From positions 1 through 64,000 of the forward strand of contig NZ_NVQF01000027.1 of assembly GCF_002592005.1 (NCBI RefSeq): a stretch of 64,000 nt of DNA. The letters are read 5' to 3'. Source of the DNA: Mycolicibacterium palauense (GTDB taxonomy: Bacteria > Actinomycetota > Actinomycetes > Mycobacteriales > Mycobacteriaceae). Below, piece by piece: positions 36,755-45,213 of the stretch (the first letter of the stretch is position 1; each line of letters begins with the position of its first letter). Both the position numbers and the translations under genes were made by a program. The notes under the pieces are model-generated. The model saw only the letters and a program-made list of their open reading frames with translations, was not told the origin of the DNA and searched no databases.

Positions 36755-37801
36755 TTATCGATATCGGTGTGCGAGTCGTTGTCGGTGCGCCGCCGGGGAG
36801 CCGAACAGCGCACGGTTGAGGGTGGCTCGTTTGAGATAGACGTGGACGCCGCTCTCCCACGTGTAGCCGATGCCGCCGTGCAGCTGCATGGCCTTGCCGA
36901 CGATGCCGACCGCGGCGGTCCCGGCGTGCGACTTGGCCATCGCCGTGGCGACCTGCGCGTCGGGTGAGTTCTGTGCCACCGCCCGCACCGCCGCCGAGAC
37001 CAGCCGGCGCGACACCGACAGCTGCACCAGCATGTCCGCACACGCGTGCTTGACGGCCTGGAACGACCCGATCGGCCGGCCGAACTGGTGACGCACCTTG
37101 GCATACGACACGGTGGCGGCCAGCATGGCCTCGGCCAATCCGATGCTGTCGCAGGCCACCGCGACCGCCGCGCGATCGCGGACCCCGGCCACCGCCGCCG
37201 CCGGGTCACCACCGAAGCGCAGCACCGCGGCGTCGTCGACGCGCACCCCGTCGGCGGCCACCACGGCCAGCCGGCGGGTCTCGTCGAGCACCGGCTGGGG
37301 TGTCACGGTCGGGCCGGTGTCCCCGGTGGCCGGGACGTCGACGAGCACCGGGCCGGCGGTGGTATCGCAGTCGTCGGCGACGATCAGCAGCCGGTCGGCC
37401 CCCTCTGCATCGCAGACGAATTCGGCCCGCCCGGCCAGCAGGCCGTCCCGCAACCGGAAGCCGTCGAGCACGACGGCGCTCCGCAGCTCCCCGGTGGCGA
37501 CGCCGCTCAGCAGCCCGTCGCGGCGGCCGCCGGCGACCACCGCGCGCAGCGCCCCCGCCGGCAACACCACGCCACCGAGATGGCTGCTGGCCGCCGCGCT
37601 GCGGCCCAACTCCTCGGCGATGACGGCCACCTCGGTGAAAGTGGCACCCGCACCGCCGAATTCGTCGGCGATCTCCAGACCGGTCCAGCCGGCGTCGACG
37701 AGCACCTGCCATCCCACGGCGCCGTCCTTGGCCAGCAGTTCGGCTGCCACCGAACGCAGTTCGTCGTGGAACTCCGCGAAATCCGAAACCTCGACGCTCA
37801 T
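36755..37801 (-). CDS. Acyl-CoA dehydrogenase, short subunit type
   Basis: A 348-residue flavoprotein-family member. Its C-terminal part has KVRHQFGRPIGSFQAVKHACADM and LHGGIGYTWESGVHVYLKRA, but it lacks the GxxEIQR-type ending of full-length enzymes. Such short members usually pair with a full-length subunit in an alpha2beta2 enzyme, as in mycobacterial steroid side-chain degradation (ChsE1-ChsE2). The likely partner is the upstream gene, whose stop overlaps this ATG by four bases. Substrate unknown. Confidence 0.85.
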   Translation of the reverse strand: MSVEVSDFAEFHDELRSVAAELLAKDGAVGWQVLVDAGWTGLEIADEFGGAGATFTEVAVIAEELGRSAAASSHLGGVVLPAGALRAVVAGGRRDGLLSGVATGELRSAVVLDGFRLRDGLLAGRAEFVCDAEGADRLLIVADDCDTTAGPVLVDVPATGDTGPTVTPQPVLDETRRLAVVAADGVRVDDAAVLRFGGDPAAAVAGVRDRAAVAVACDSIGLAEAMLAATVSYAKVRHQFGRPIGSFQAVKHACADMLVQLSVSRRLVSAAVRAVAQNSPDAQVATAMAKSHAGTAAVGIVGKAMQLHGGIGYTWESGVHVYLKRATLNRALFGSPAAHRQRLAHRYR

Positions 37802-38976
37802 CGGGCACCGCTCGGTTCCCGGGGCAGCCCCAGGCCGCGCTCGCCGATGATCGTGCGCTGGATTTCACTGGCCCCGCCGGGGATGGTCCATTCCCACGAC
37901 CCGATGAAGTCCAGCACCCAGGCCCCGGATTCCCAGCCGCTCGACATCGGCTTGGCCAGCTCGGTGTGCGCGCCCAGCCCGGCGACCTCGGCGGCGAAAT
38001 CGGTCATGCGCTGCAGCAGCTCGCTGTAGTAGAGCTTGACGATCGACGCGTCGGCCGGTCCCGCGGTCCCGGCCTCGCTGCGCTGCACCAGGTCCCGGCA
38101 GAGCCCCCGCAGCCCGGTCAGTTCGGTCTCGAAACCCGCCAGCCGGTCGGCCACCACCGGATCGTCGGCCGGGCAGCTGCGCACCAGCCAACCGAACCCA
38201 CCCTGACTGAGCCGCTCGGCCAGTTCCAGCATCGTCATCCCCCGTTCGGCGCCCAGCGTCGCCTGGGCCACCTGCCAGCCGGCGTTCTCGGCACCCACCA
38301 GGTTTTCCGCCGGGACCACGACGTCGTTGAGGAAGATCTCACAGAAGTGCGAGTCGCCGAGCGCGTTGCGGATCGGGCGCACCTCGACGCCCGGGCTCGT
38401 CATGTCCAGCAGGAAGTACGAAATGCCCTTGCGCTTGGGGGCGTCCGGATCGGTGCGGGCCAGCAGCAGACACCAGTCGGCGTATGCGCCGCCGCTGGCC
38501 CACAGCTTCTGCCCGTTGACCACGAAGTGGTCGCCATGAGCACCGTCGCGACGGGCCGTGGTGCGCAGCGCGGCCAGGTCGGAACCGGCCTCGGGCTCGG
38601 AGAATCCCTGCACCCAGATCTCGCCGTCGAGGATCGCCGGCAGGTGGCGGCGGCGCTGCTCGTCGGTTCCGGCGTGCAGCAGGGTGGCCGCGGCATGGTG
38701 GATTCCGACGAAGGCCAGCACCAGCCGCGGGGCGTCGTGGGCGGCCAGTTCCTGATACAGCACGACCTGTTCGGGCACGCCCATGCCGCCGCCCCACTCG
38801 GCGGGCCAGTGTGGCACGGCGAAGCCCGCGCGGTGCAACTCGGCGAACCAGGCTCGTTGGAAGGCCACGAACTCCGCTGCGCCGACACCGGTCTGGGCGG
38901 CCCGCCAGTCCGCCGGTACGTGCTCGCCGCACCAGGATCGGACCTCGGCGCGGAAGTCTTCGAGTTCGGTGCTCAC
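37798..38976 (-). CDS. Acyl-CoA dehydrogenase, full-length subunit type
   Basis: A 392-residue acyl-CoA dehydrogenase with the flavin/substrate segment WVQGFSEPEAGSDLAALRT, NGQKLWASG, and the C-terminal PGGASEIQRTIIGERGLGLPR. It introduces an alpha-beta double bond into an acyl-CoA. I use the GTG at 38976, which overlaps the previous gene's stop by four bases; the longer in-frame extension lies within that gene. Both neighbours are acyl-CoA dehydrogenase genes with 4-base overlaps, pointing to strict co-translation. Confidence 0.88.
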   Translation of the reverse strand: MSTELEDFRAEVRSWCGEHVPADWRAAQTGVGAAEFVAFQRAWFAELHRAGFAVPHWPAEWGGGMGVPEQVVLYQELAAHDAPRLVLAFVGIHHAAATLLHAGTDEQRRRHLPAILDGEIWVQGFSEPEAGSDLAALRTTARRDGAHGDHFVVNGQKLWASGGAYADWCLLLARTDPDAPKRKGISYFLLDMTSPGVEVRPIRNALGDSHFCEIFLNDVVVPAENLVGAENAGWQVAQATLGAERGMTMLELAERLSQGGFGWLVRSCPADDPVVADRLAGFETELTGLRGLCRDLVQRSEAGTAGPADASIVKLYYSELLQRMTDFAAEVAGLGAHTELAKPMSSGWESGAWVLDFIGSWEWTIPGGASEIQRTIIGERGLGLPREPSGAR

Positions 38977-39956
38977 CGCCGCCCTCCCGAGGAGGGGAAC
39001 AGCCCGGTCAGCCCGCGCCGGTCGATGCGCCGGGTGAGCTGATCGCGGGTCGCCGAGAGCCCGAAGGGCAGCCGGCGCAGGGGCTGGCTGTGCCGGGACA
39101 GCCACGACAGGGTGGTCTCGTCGCAGAATCCCACCGCGCCGTGCAGCTGGTGGCAGACCCGGAAGACCACCTCGGCGGCTTCGATCGCGGCCATCCGCAG
39201 CGCCAGCGCGTCATCGATGGCGGTATCGGTGGCCGGGTCGGTGTCCGTGTGGGTGGCCGGGTCGGTGCCGTCACCGTCGAGGCTGCACAGGGCGTGGCGG
39301 GCCAGGATGTCCAGGCCGCTGCGCTCCACCTCGGCGTCGGTCAGCTGGAACTGCACCCCCTGGAAACTCGACAGCGGCTGACCGAACTGCTTGCGCAGGC
39401 GCACGTGATCGAGGGTGAGTTCGAGGGCACGGTCGATCATTCCGAGCAGTGTCCAGCACGGCAGCACCAGTGCCAGCGCCAGATCGCCGACCCCCCGGCC
39501 GTCGAGCCCGGACAGCTCCAGGCCCGTCACGAACGCCGGGCCGATGTGCGGCCCGCGCCCGGCCAGGCTGCGGGCGCCGTCGATCGTGACGGCGGCCCAC
39601 CGCCCCGACAGACCACCGAGGGCCGCCTCGGGCCGGTCGGCGGAGACGACCACGAGGCCCTCGACATCAAGGTCCTCCGGTCGGGACAGCCGCTCGGCCA
39701 CCGGGTAGGGCAGCGCCCAGTAGCCGGCGGCGCGGCACAGCGCCGCGGCCGCCTCGCGCGAGTCGGCGTCGTCGCGCGGCGACAGGTCCCAGGCCCCCAG
39801 CTCGTCGAGAATCGCGGCCACCCGGGTGTCCCGGGTCTCGGGCTTGGCCTCGGCGTCCTGCACCAACTGGTCGCCACCGGCGGCCTGCAGTGCGCGCCGG
39901 GCCTGGCGGCCGAACTCGTCGGCCTCCGCGCTGAGTTCGAGATGCACCGCTGTCAC
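38973..39956 (-). CDS. Acyl-CoA dehydrogenase, short subunit type
   Basis: A 327-residue short acyl-CoA dehydrogenase with VRLRKQFGQPLSSFQGVQFQL and CHQLHGAVGFCDETTLSWLSRHSQPLRR. It lacks the GxxEIQR-type C-terminus. It probably pairs with one of the two full-length neighbours. Near residue 230 it has a low-complexity insert (GTDPATHTDTDPATDTAID) from an imperfect 24-bp duplication at 39222-39270. It overlaps both neighbours by four bases. Confidence 0.85.
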   Translation of the reverse strand: MTAVHLELSAEADEFGRQARRALQAAGGDQLVQDAEAKPETRDTRVAAILDELGAWDLSPRDDADSREAAAALCRAAGYWALPYPVAERLSRPEDLDVEGLVVVSADRPEAALGGLSGRWAAVTIDGARSLAGRGPHIGPAFVTGLELSGLDGRGVGDLALALVLPCWTLLGMIDRALELTLDHVRLRKQFGQPLSSFQGVQFQLTDAEVERSGLDILARHALCSLDGDGTDPATHTDTDPATDTAIDDALALRMAAIEAAEVVFRVCHQLHGAVGFCDETTLSWLSRHSQPLRRLPFGLSATRDQLTRRIDRRGLTGLFPSSGGRR

Positions 39957-41149
39957 CGCCCTTCTGCCAGCAGGGCACGCGAGAGCAGGATGCGCTGCAT
40001 CTCGATGCTGCCCGAGGAGACGGTCGAGGCCTGGGAGTACCGCCAGTGGTCCTCCACCTCGGCGCGGAAGTGCGCCCGGTCCATCACGGCATCCGGCGGG
40101 GTCTCGCCGTCCTCGGGGAGCCCCGCGACGATCTCCGTCAACACTTCGGCGCTGTCCTGGTCCAGCCGGGTCACCGCGATCCGGTAGGCCGCTGCGTCGC
40201 CGGGTTTGACCTGCCCCGCGTTCTGCAACTCGACGACCCGGTAGGCCATCAACCGGGCCCGCCGGCAGTGGGTGAGCATCCGCGTCCAGCGCCCGCGCAG
40301 CTCGGCGGGCAGCCGGTCCCAGTGCTCACCGAGCACCGACGGCGCGGCCATCAACAGCCGCTCACACCGGGCGTAGCGGGCGATCCCCGTGCGCTCGAAG
40401 GACATCACGTCCGCGACGATCGACCAGCCCTGGCCGACCTCGCCGAGGACGTCGGCGTCGGTCACCCGCAGATCGTCGAAGAAGACCTCGTTGAGGTGGT
40501 GGGGCCCCAGCATGGTGCGGATCGGGCGGACCTGGATGGCCGGATCGTCCATCGGGACCAGGAAGATCGTGAGTCCCTGCTGCTTCTTCCGGGTCTCACC
40601 CTCACCGATCCGCGAGGTGCGGGCGAGCAGGAAGCACCACTGCGCCATCGTCGCGTAGGACGTCCAGATCTTCTGGCCGTTGACCAGCCAGCCGCCGGGG
40701 TCCTCGGGGTCCCTGCGGGCCAGGGTCCGCAGCGAGGCCAGGTCCGAACCCGCTTCGGGCTCGGAGAATCCCTGGCACCAGATCACCTCCCCCGCCGCGA
40801 TCGGGGGCAGATGCTTGCGTTGCTGCTCGGGGGTGCCGTGCCGCATGAGGATCGGCCCGACCCAGTTGACTCCCATGTACTGGGCACCGCGAGGCTCGTG
40901 ATGGGCCCACATCTCCTCGCGCACCACGGTCTGTTCCCAGACCGACGACGCCCGCCCGCCGAACTCCTCGGGCCAGGACATGCACAGCAGGCCCCGCTCG
41001 GCCAGCAGGCGGCAGAACTGCTGTGCCGCTTCCAGATCGGCCGGGTCGTCGGTGAAGGCCCCCAGGAAGTCGGGTGGCATGTGTGCGGACACCAGTTCGC
41101 GGAGCTGCCCGCGCAGCGCGGTGGCCGCCGGGCCGAGATCGAAGTCCAT
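39953..41149 (-). CDS. Acyl-CoA dehydrogenase, full-length subunit type
   Basis: A 398-residue acyl-CoA dehydrogenase with WCQGFSEPEAGSDLASLRT, NGQKIWTSYATMAQWC and the C-terminal VSSGSIEMQRILLSRALL. It resembles the large subunits used for steroid and other bulky acyl-CoAs. It is the first of four consecutive acyl-CoA dehydrogenase genes (order long-short-long-short in transcription), each joined by a 4-base overlap. It starts ten bases after the CoA-transferase gene. Confidence 0.88.
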   Translation of the reverse strand: MDFDLGPAATALRGQLRELVSAHMPPDFLGAFTDDPADLEAAQQFCRLLAERGLLCMSWPEEFGGRASSVWEQTVVREEMWAHHEPRGAQYMGVNWVGPILMRHGTPEQQRKHLPPIAAGEVIWCQGFSEPEAGSDLASLRTLARRDPEDPGGWLVNGQKIWTSYATMAQWCFLLARTSRIGEGETRKKQQGLTIFLVPMDDPAIQVRPIRTMLGPHHLNEVFFDDLRVTDADVLGEVGQGWSIVADVMSFERTGIARYARCERLLMAAPSVLGEHWDRLPAELRGRWTRMLTHCRRARLMAYRVVELQNAGQVKPGDAAAYRIAVTRLDQDSAEVLTEIVAGLPEDGETPPDAVMDRAHFRAEVEDHWRYSQASTVSSGSIEMQRILLSRALLAEGR

Positions 41150-41159
41150 CGCGCCTCCC

Positions 41160-42335
41160 CTACCCCGAGCCCAGCACCGGTTCGGTCCCGGTGTCGCTCA
41201 GCCCGAGCTCGGCGAGCACCGCCGCGGTGTCGGCGCCCAGTTCCGGGGCCGGACCCTGGACGTGGCCGGGCGTGGCGGAGAACCAGGTCGGCACACCGGG
41301 GAAGCGGACCGGGCCGTGCGGCGTCTGCACCGTCTCGAACAATCCGACGGCGGCCAGATGTGGATCGTCGAACAGGGCGCCGGGGGTCCGGATCGGTGCC
41401 GCGGGAATCTCCAGCTCGCGAAACAGCGCCAGCCACTCGTCGGTGGTCCGCTCGGCGAGCGTCTGGGCCACCAGCCCGTAGACGGTGTCGATCTGGCGGG
41501 CCCGCCGCTCCAGCGTGGCGTACATCTCGCTGGCCCACGGCGGTTTGACCGCGTCGACGAAGGCGTTCCAGTGCTTGTCGTTGTAGATCAGCGCGGCGAT
41601 CTGGCCGTCCTTGGTCGCGTACGGCCGCCGGTTGGGCGCGACCGTGCGCGGGTACACCGCGGGGCCCAGCGGAGGGTCGAACATGGCGCCGTTGGCGTGC
41701 TCGACGAGCATGAACGAGGCCATCGTCTCGAACATGCTGACCTCCACCTCCTGGCCCTCCCCGGTGCGCTCCCGGTGGAACAGCGCCATCATGGTGGCGT
41801 AGAGGGCGGTCAGCCCGGCGACCTTGTCGGCCATGATCGTTCCGACGTAGTTCGCCTCACCGGTGAGCTGTTGCTGGACGGCGGGCAGCCCGCACTCGGC
41901 CTGGATGGTGTCGTCGTAGGCGGGCCGGTCGGCTTCGGGTCCGCGCCGCCCGTACCCGTAGCAGTTGGTGTAGACGATTCCCGGGTTGATCGTGGACACC
42001 TCGGCGTAGCCGAAGCCGAGCTTGGCCACCGCCTTGGCGCGCATGGAATGGATGAACACGTCCGCGGTCTCGATCAGCGAACGCAGTGTGCTCTTGCCGA
42101 AGTCGGTGCGCAGATCCAGGACCACGCTGCGCTTCCCGCGGTTGACGTTGACGAACACACCGCTCATCCCCGGCGCGGGACCCACCGAGATGAATCGGGT
42201 GTTGTCGCCGTCGGGTGGCTCGATCTTGATGACGTCGGCACCCATGTCCGCCATGATCTGGGTGCAGTAGGGGCCCATCACCATGGCGGTCAGGTCCACC
42301 ACGCGTATCCCCTGGAGCGGGCCGCCGTCAGCCAT
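41160..42335 (-). CDS. CaiB/BaiF family CoA-transferase (or racemase)
   Basis: A 391-residue class III CoA-transferase-family protein. It begins LQGIRVVDLTAMVMGPYCTQIMADMGADVIKIE, and the expected catalytic Asp is in GTIMADKVAGLTAL. The family includes formyl-CoA, carnitine and bile-acid CoA-transferases and alpha-methylacyl-CoA racemases, so the exact reaction is open. Its ATG lies 8 bases inside the end of the SDR gene upstream. In this operon it may load CoA onto an acid or invert a methyl-branched acyl-CoA. Confidence 0.88.
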   Translation of the reverse strand: MADGGPLQGIRVVDLTAMVMGPYCTQIMADMGADVIKIEPPDGDNTRFISVGPAPGMSGVFVNVNRGKRSVVLDLRTDFGKSTLRSLIETADVFIHSMRAKAVAKLGFGYAEVSTINPGIVYTNCYGYGRRGPEADRPAYDDTIQAECGLPAVQQQLTGEANYVGTIMADKVAGLTALYATMMALFHRERTGEGQEVEVSMFETMASFMLVEHANGAMFDPPLGPAVYPRTVAPNRRPYATKDGQIAALIYNDKHWNAFVDAVKPPWASEMYATLERRARQIDTVYGLVAQTLAERTTDEWLALFRELEIPAAPIRTPGALFDDPHLAAVGLFETVQTPHGPVRFPGVPTWFSATPGHVQGPAPELGADTAAVLAELGLSDTGTEPVLGSG

Positions 42336-43278
42336 GCGAAGCAGCCTCCCGCGCGGCCATGTCGAAGCTGTACCCGACATGCGCGGCATGACCGTCGGGA
42401 ACGACCGGGAAGGCCACCGAATCGGAGGTGTCGCGGATCCGTTCGATCTGCTCGGCCACCTGCTCGACCGACCACGACGGTCGGTACACCCCCGGCGTCT
42501 CGGCGATGTAGGCGCGGGCGACCCGACCGGCGATGGCGATGAACATCTCGCCGGTGACCGAACAGCTTTCATGGCTGAGCCACCCGACCGCCGGGGCCAC
42601 CAGATCCGCCCCCATCGGCGGATAGGCGGCGGTGTCCAGTCCCTCGGCCATCCTGGTGACCGCGCCCGGAATGATCACGTTGCTGGTCACGTTCGAGGCC
42701 GCACCCTCGATGGCGGCCACATTCGACAACCCGATGATGCCCGCCTTGGCCACCCCGTAGCTGGCGACATCGCGGTTGCCGTAGATCCCGCCGATCGACG
42801 ACGTCAGCACGATTCGGCCGTAGCCGGAGCTGCACATCTGCGGAAATGCCTCCCGGACAACGTGAAAGGCGCCGCGCAGGTGCACGTCGAGAACCGCGTC
42901 GAAATCGTGGTAGGACATCTCGGCCAGCGGCGCCCGGCGCACGTTGCCGGCGTTGTGCACCAGGATGTCGAGGCGGCCGAAGTTGTCCAGCGCGGACTCG
43001 ATGATCGCCCGCCCGCCCGTCACGGTCGCCACGGTGTCGGTCGAGACGATCGCCTCACCCCCGGCCGCGATGATTTCGCGGACCACCTCCGCGGCCGGGC
43101 CGGCGTCGAGGCCCTCGCCCGTGAGGCTGCCGCCGATGTCGTTGACGACGACCCGGGCACCTCGCGATGCCAGCAGGAGCGCGTAGGCGCGGCCCAGCCC
43201 CCGGCCGGCGCCGGTCACCACGGCGACGCGGCCGTCGAATCTCAGCTCAGACATCAGCTCAGACATCAGCCCAGACAT
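42328..43278 (-). CDS. SDR, MFE2-type 3-hydroxyacyl-CoA dehydrogenase-like
   Basis: A 316-residue short-chain dehydrogenase similar to the dehydrogenase part of peroxisomal MFE-2 (HSD17B4): RFDGRVAVVTGAGRGLGRAYAL, VVVNDIGG, VHNAGN, SSIGG, YGVAKAG, plus the long tail EMFIAIAGRVARAYIAE. It likely oxidises a 3-hydroxyacyl-CoA. The hydratase part of MFE-2 is absent. A 12-bp repeat gives three in-frame ATGs (43278, 43266, 43254), each followed by Ser; the first has GGGG about ten bases before it. The 75 bp between this gene and the BVMO gene hold only this lead. Confidence 0.85.
   Translation of the reverse strand: MSGLMSELMSELRFDGRVAVVTGAGRGLGRAYALLLASRGARVVVNDIGGSLTGEGLDAGPAAEVVREIIAAGGEAIVSTDTVATVTGGRAIIESALDNFGRLDILVHNAGNVRRAPLAEMSYHDFDAVLDVHLRGAFHVVREAFPQMCSSGYGRIVLTSSIGGIYGNRDVASYGVAKAGIIGLSNVAAIEGAASNVTSNVIIPGAVTRMAEGLDTAAYPPMGADLVAPAVGWLSHESCSVTGEMFIAIAGRVARAYIAETPGVYRPSWSVEQVAEQIERIRDTSDSVAFPVVPDGHAAHVGYSFDMAAREAASHG
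43239..43278 (-). repeat. 12-bp tandem repeat duplicating the start codon
   Basis: Copies of CTGAGCTGATGT (minus strand) span the SDR start, giving MSGLMSELMSEL at the N-terminus and three in-frame ATG codons 12 bases apart. The copies have one or two mismatches. Confidence 0.85.
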
Positions 43279-43353
43279 CTCTGTGTGCCCCTGCCCATCG
43301 CACGGCGGCCCCGCCCGTGCTGGGCCGTGCATCCATCCACATCGGCTGTCCCG

Positions 43354-45213
43354 TCAACTTCCCAGCACCAGGCCGTCGAGGTCTCCCTTGGCCCTCCACT
43401 GCGCGATCAGCTCGTCGAACGCGTAGAAGCCGGGCGAGTAGAAATCGCCCAGGAAGCCACCGTTGTTCTCCGCCGCCCCACGGCCCTCGTTGTTGTAGTA
43501 GCCGGGGGTGCAGGCAAGTTCGAACGCCGAGTTGTCGATCGCCAGTTCGCGGACGGTGTTGACCCAGTTGTCCTGGCCCTCCTGAGACGGCTCCACCGTC
43601 CTTGCCCCACGCTTCTGCGCCTCGGCGATGAGATAGGCGATGTGTTCGGCCTGCTGCTCGAACATCGCCGTGGTGTTGGCCGACACCCCGCCCTGGATGA
43701 ACCCGAGAAAGAACTGATTGGGGAAGCCCCGGCTCGTCATCCCGTGCAGCGTCTTGTAGCTGTCGTGCCAGTAGTCGAACAGCGACAGCCCGTCACGACC
43801 CTCGATGACGTCGATCGCGTACCGGCGGCTGATCTCGGTGGAGATCTCGAACCCGCTGGCGAAGATCACGCAGTCGACCTCGTACTCGACACCGTTGGCC
43901 ACGATGCCCTTCTCCGTGAGCCGTTCCACTCCCTTGGAATCGGCGACGTCGACCAGCGTCACGTTGGGCAGGTTGAAGGCCGGCAGGTAGGTCTCGCTCG
44001 AGCACGGCCGCTTGCACATGAACCGGTAATACGGTTTGAGGGCCTCGGCGGTCTGCGGATCCTCGACCAGGCTTTCGACGCGGCGCCGTAGCCGCTCCAT
44101 GATCTTGTAGTCCTCTTCCTCCCGGATCGCCATGATCTCCTCGACACCCAGCGATGCGGGGTCCGGGCTGGCCGCGATCCGGGCGGTCATGTTGCGGCCG
44201 AGTTCGGTCCAGAAGTCGCACACCAGATCCGGCTCGCCGAACACCACGCCGACGAACGGCGACCAGTTGTGGAAGTTGCGTTTGCGCTCCTCCTGCCAGC
44301 CCGGCGGCAGCGCGGCCGCCCATTCCGGATCGGTGGGCGTGTTCTCCCGCATGTCCACCGAGGACGGGGTCCGCTGGAACACGAACAGCTGCTTGGCATC
44401 CCGGCCCAGATGCGGTACCAGCTGGACTCCCGTGGCGCCGGTGCCGACCAGGGCGACCCGCTTGTCGGCGAGTTTGTGCAGGCCGCCGCTCGCGTCGCCG
44501 CCGGTGTAGTCGTAGTCCCACCGCGCGGAGTGGAAGGCATGCCCGCCGGCGTCCAGGTACTCCTTGATGCCGGGGATACCGGGGAGCTTCGGCTTGTTGT
44601 AGGAGCCCTGGGCCATCACGACGAAGCGCGCGCGGATGTCGTCCCCGCGGTTGGTCGTCAGCCGCCAGCGCTTGATCTTCTCGTCCCAGCGCATCGTCTC
44701 CACCTGGGTCGAGAAGATCGCGCCGTCGTAGAGGCCGAAGTGCTTGCCGATCGCCTGGCAGTGCCGGAAGATCTCGGCGCCGTCGGCGAACTTCTTGCTC
44801 GGCATGAAGTCGAGTTCCTCGAGCATCGGGACGTAGCAGTAGGCGTCGTTGTCGCACTGGATGCCGGGGAAGCGGTTCCAGTACCAGACCCCGCCGAAAT
44901 CACCGGCCATGTCGATCACCCGGACGTCGCCGACACCCGCCTTCTTCAGGTAGGCGCCGGAGAGTAGACCCCCGAAGCCACCGCCGAGCACCACGACCTC
45001 GATGTCCTCGTCGATCGGGTCACGGTCGACGACCGGCGTGTACGGGTCTACCTCGTAGAGGTCGGCCAGGTCACCGTCGAGTTCGAGATACTGTGCCGCA
45101 CCCTCTTTGCGCAGCCGCCTGTCGCGCTCCCGGGCGTACTTGGCCCGCATCGCGTCGATGTCGACGTCCTGCGGCACATCGGTGGGGCCACAGCCGGTTT
45201 CCGTGGTGGTCAT
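43354..45213 (-). CDS. Baeyer-Villiger-type flavin monooxygenase
   Basis: A 619-residue class B flavin monooxygenase. FAD-binding GGGFGG is at 77-82 and the NADPH-binding GTGATG at 257-262. Between them, GHAFHSARWD (224-233) fits most of the Baeyer-Villiger fingerprint FxGxxxHxxxW(P/D), though the leading Phe is not conserved. It would insert oxygen next to a ketone, giving an ester or lactone. The 70-residue N-terminal extension resembles cyclododecanone- or steroid-type BVMOs. Its ATG overlaps the Rieske oxygenase stop by four bases, so ketone formation and oxygen insertion are likely linked steps. Confidence 0.87.
   Translation of the reverse strand: MTTTETGCGPTDVPQDVDIDAMRAKYARERDRRLRKEGAAQYLELDGDLADLYEVDPYTPVVDRDPIDEDIEVVVLGGGFGGLLSGAYLKKAGVGDVRVIDMAGDFGGVWYWNRFPGIQCDNDAYCYVPMLEELDFMPSKKFADGAEIFRHCQAIGKHFGLYDGAIFSTQVETMRWDEKIKRWRLTTNRGDDIRARFVVMAQGSYNKPKLPGIPGIKEYLDAGGHAFHSARWDYDYTGGDASGGLHKLADKRVALVGTGATGVQLVPHLGRDAKQLFVFQRTPSSVDMRENTPTDPEWAAALPPGWQEERKRNFHNWSPFVGVVFGEPDLVCDFWTELGRNMTARIAASPDPASLGVEEIMAIREEEDYKIMERLRRRVESLVEDPQTAEALKPYYRFMCKRPCSSETYLPAFNLPNVTLVDVADSKGVERLTEKGIVANGVEYEVDCVIFASGFEISTEISRRYAIDVIEGRDGLSLFDYWHDSYKTLHGMTSRGFPNQFFLGFIQGGVSANTTAMFEQQAEHIAYLIAEAQKRGARTVEPSQEGQDNWVNTVRELAIDNSAFELACTPGYYNNEGRGAAENNGGFLGDFYSPGFYAFDELIAQWRAKGDLDGLVLGS

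Noticed and set aside
35012..36967. 651-codon plus-strand frame opposite the ThDP enzyme
   Set aside because: Antisense shadow without domains; the minus-strand frame has a full ThDP enzyme.
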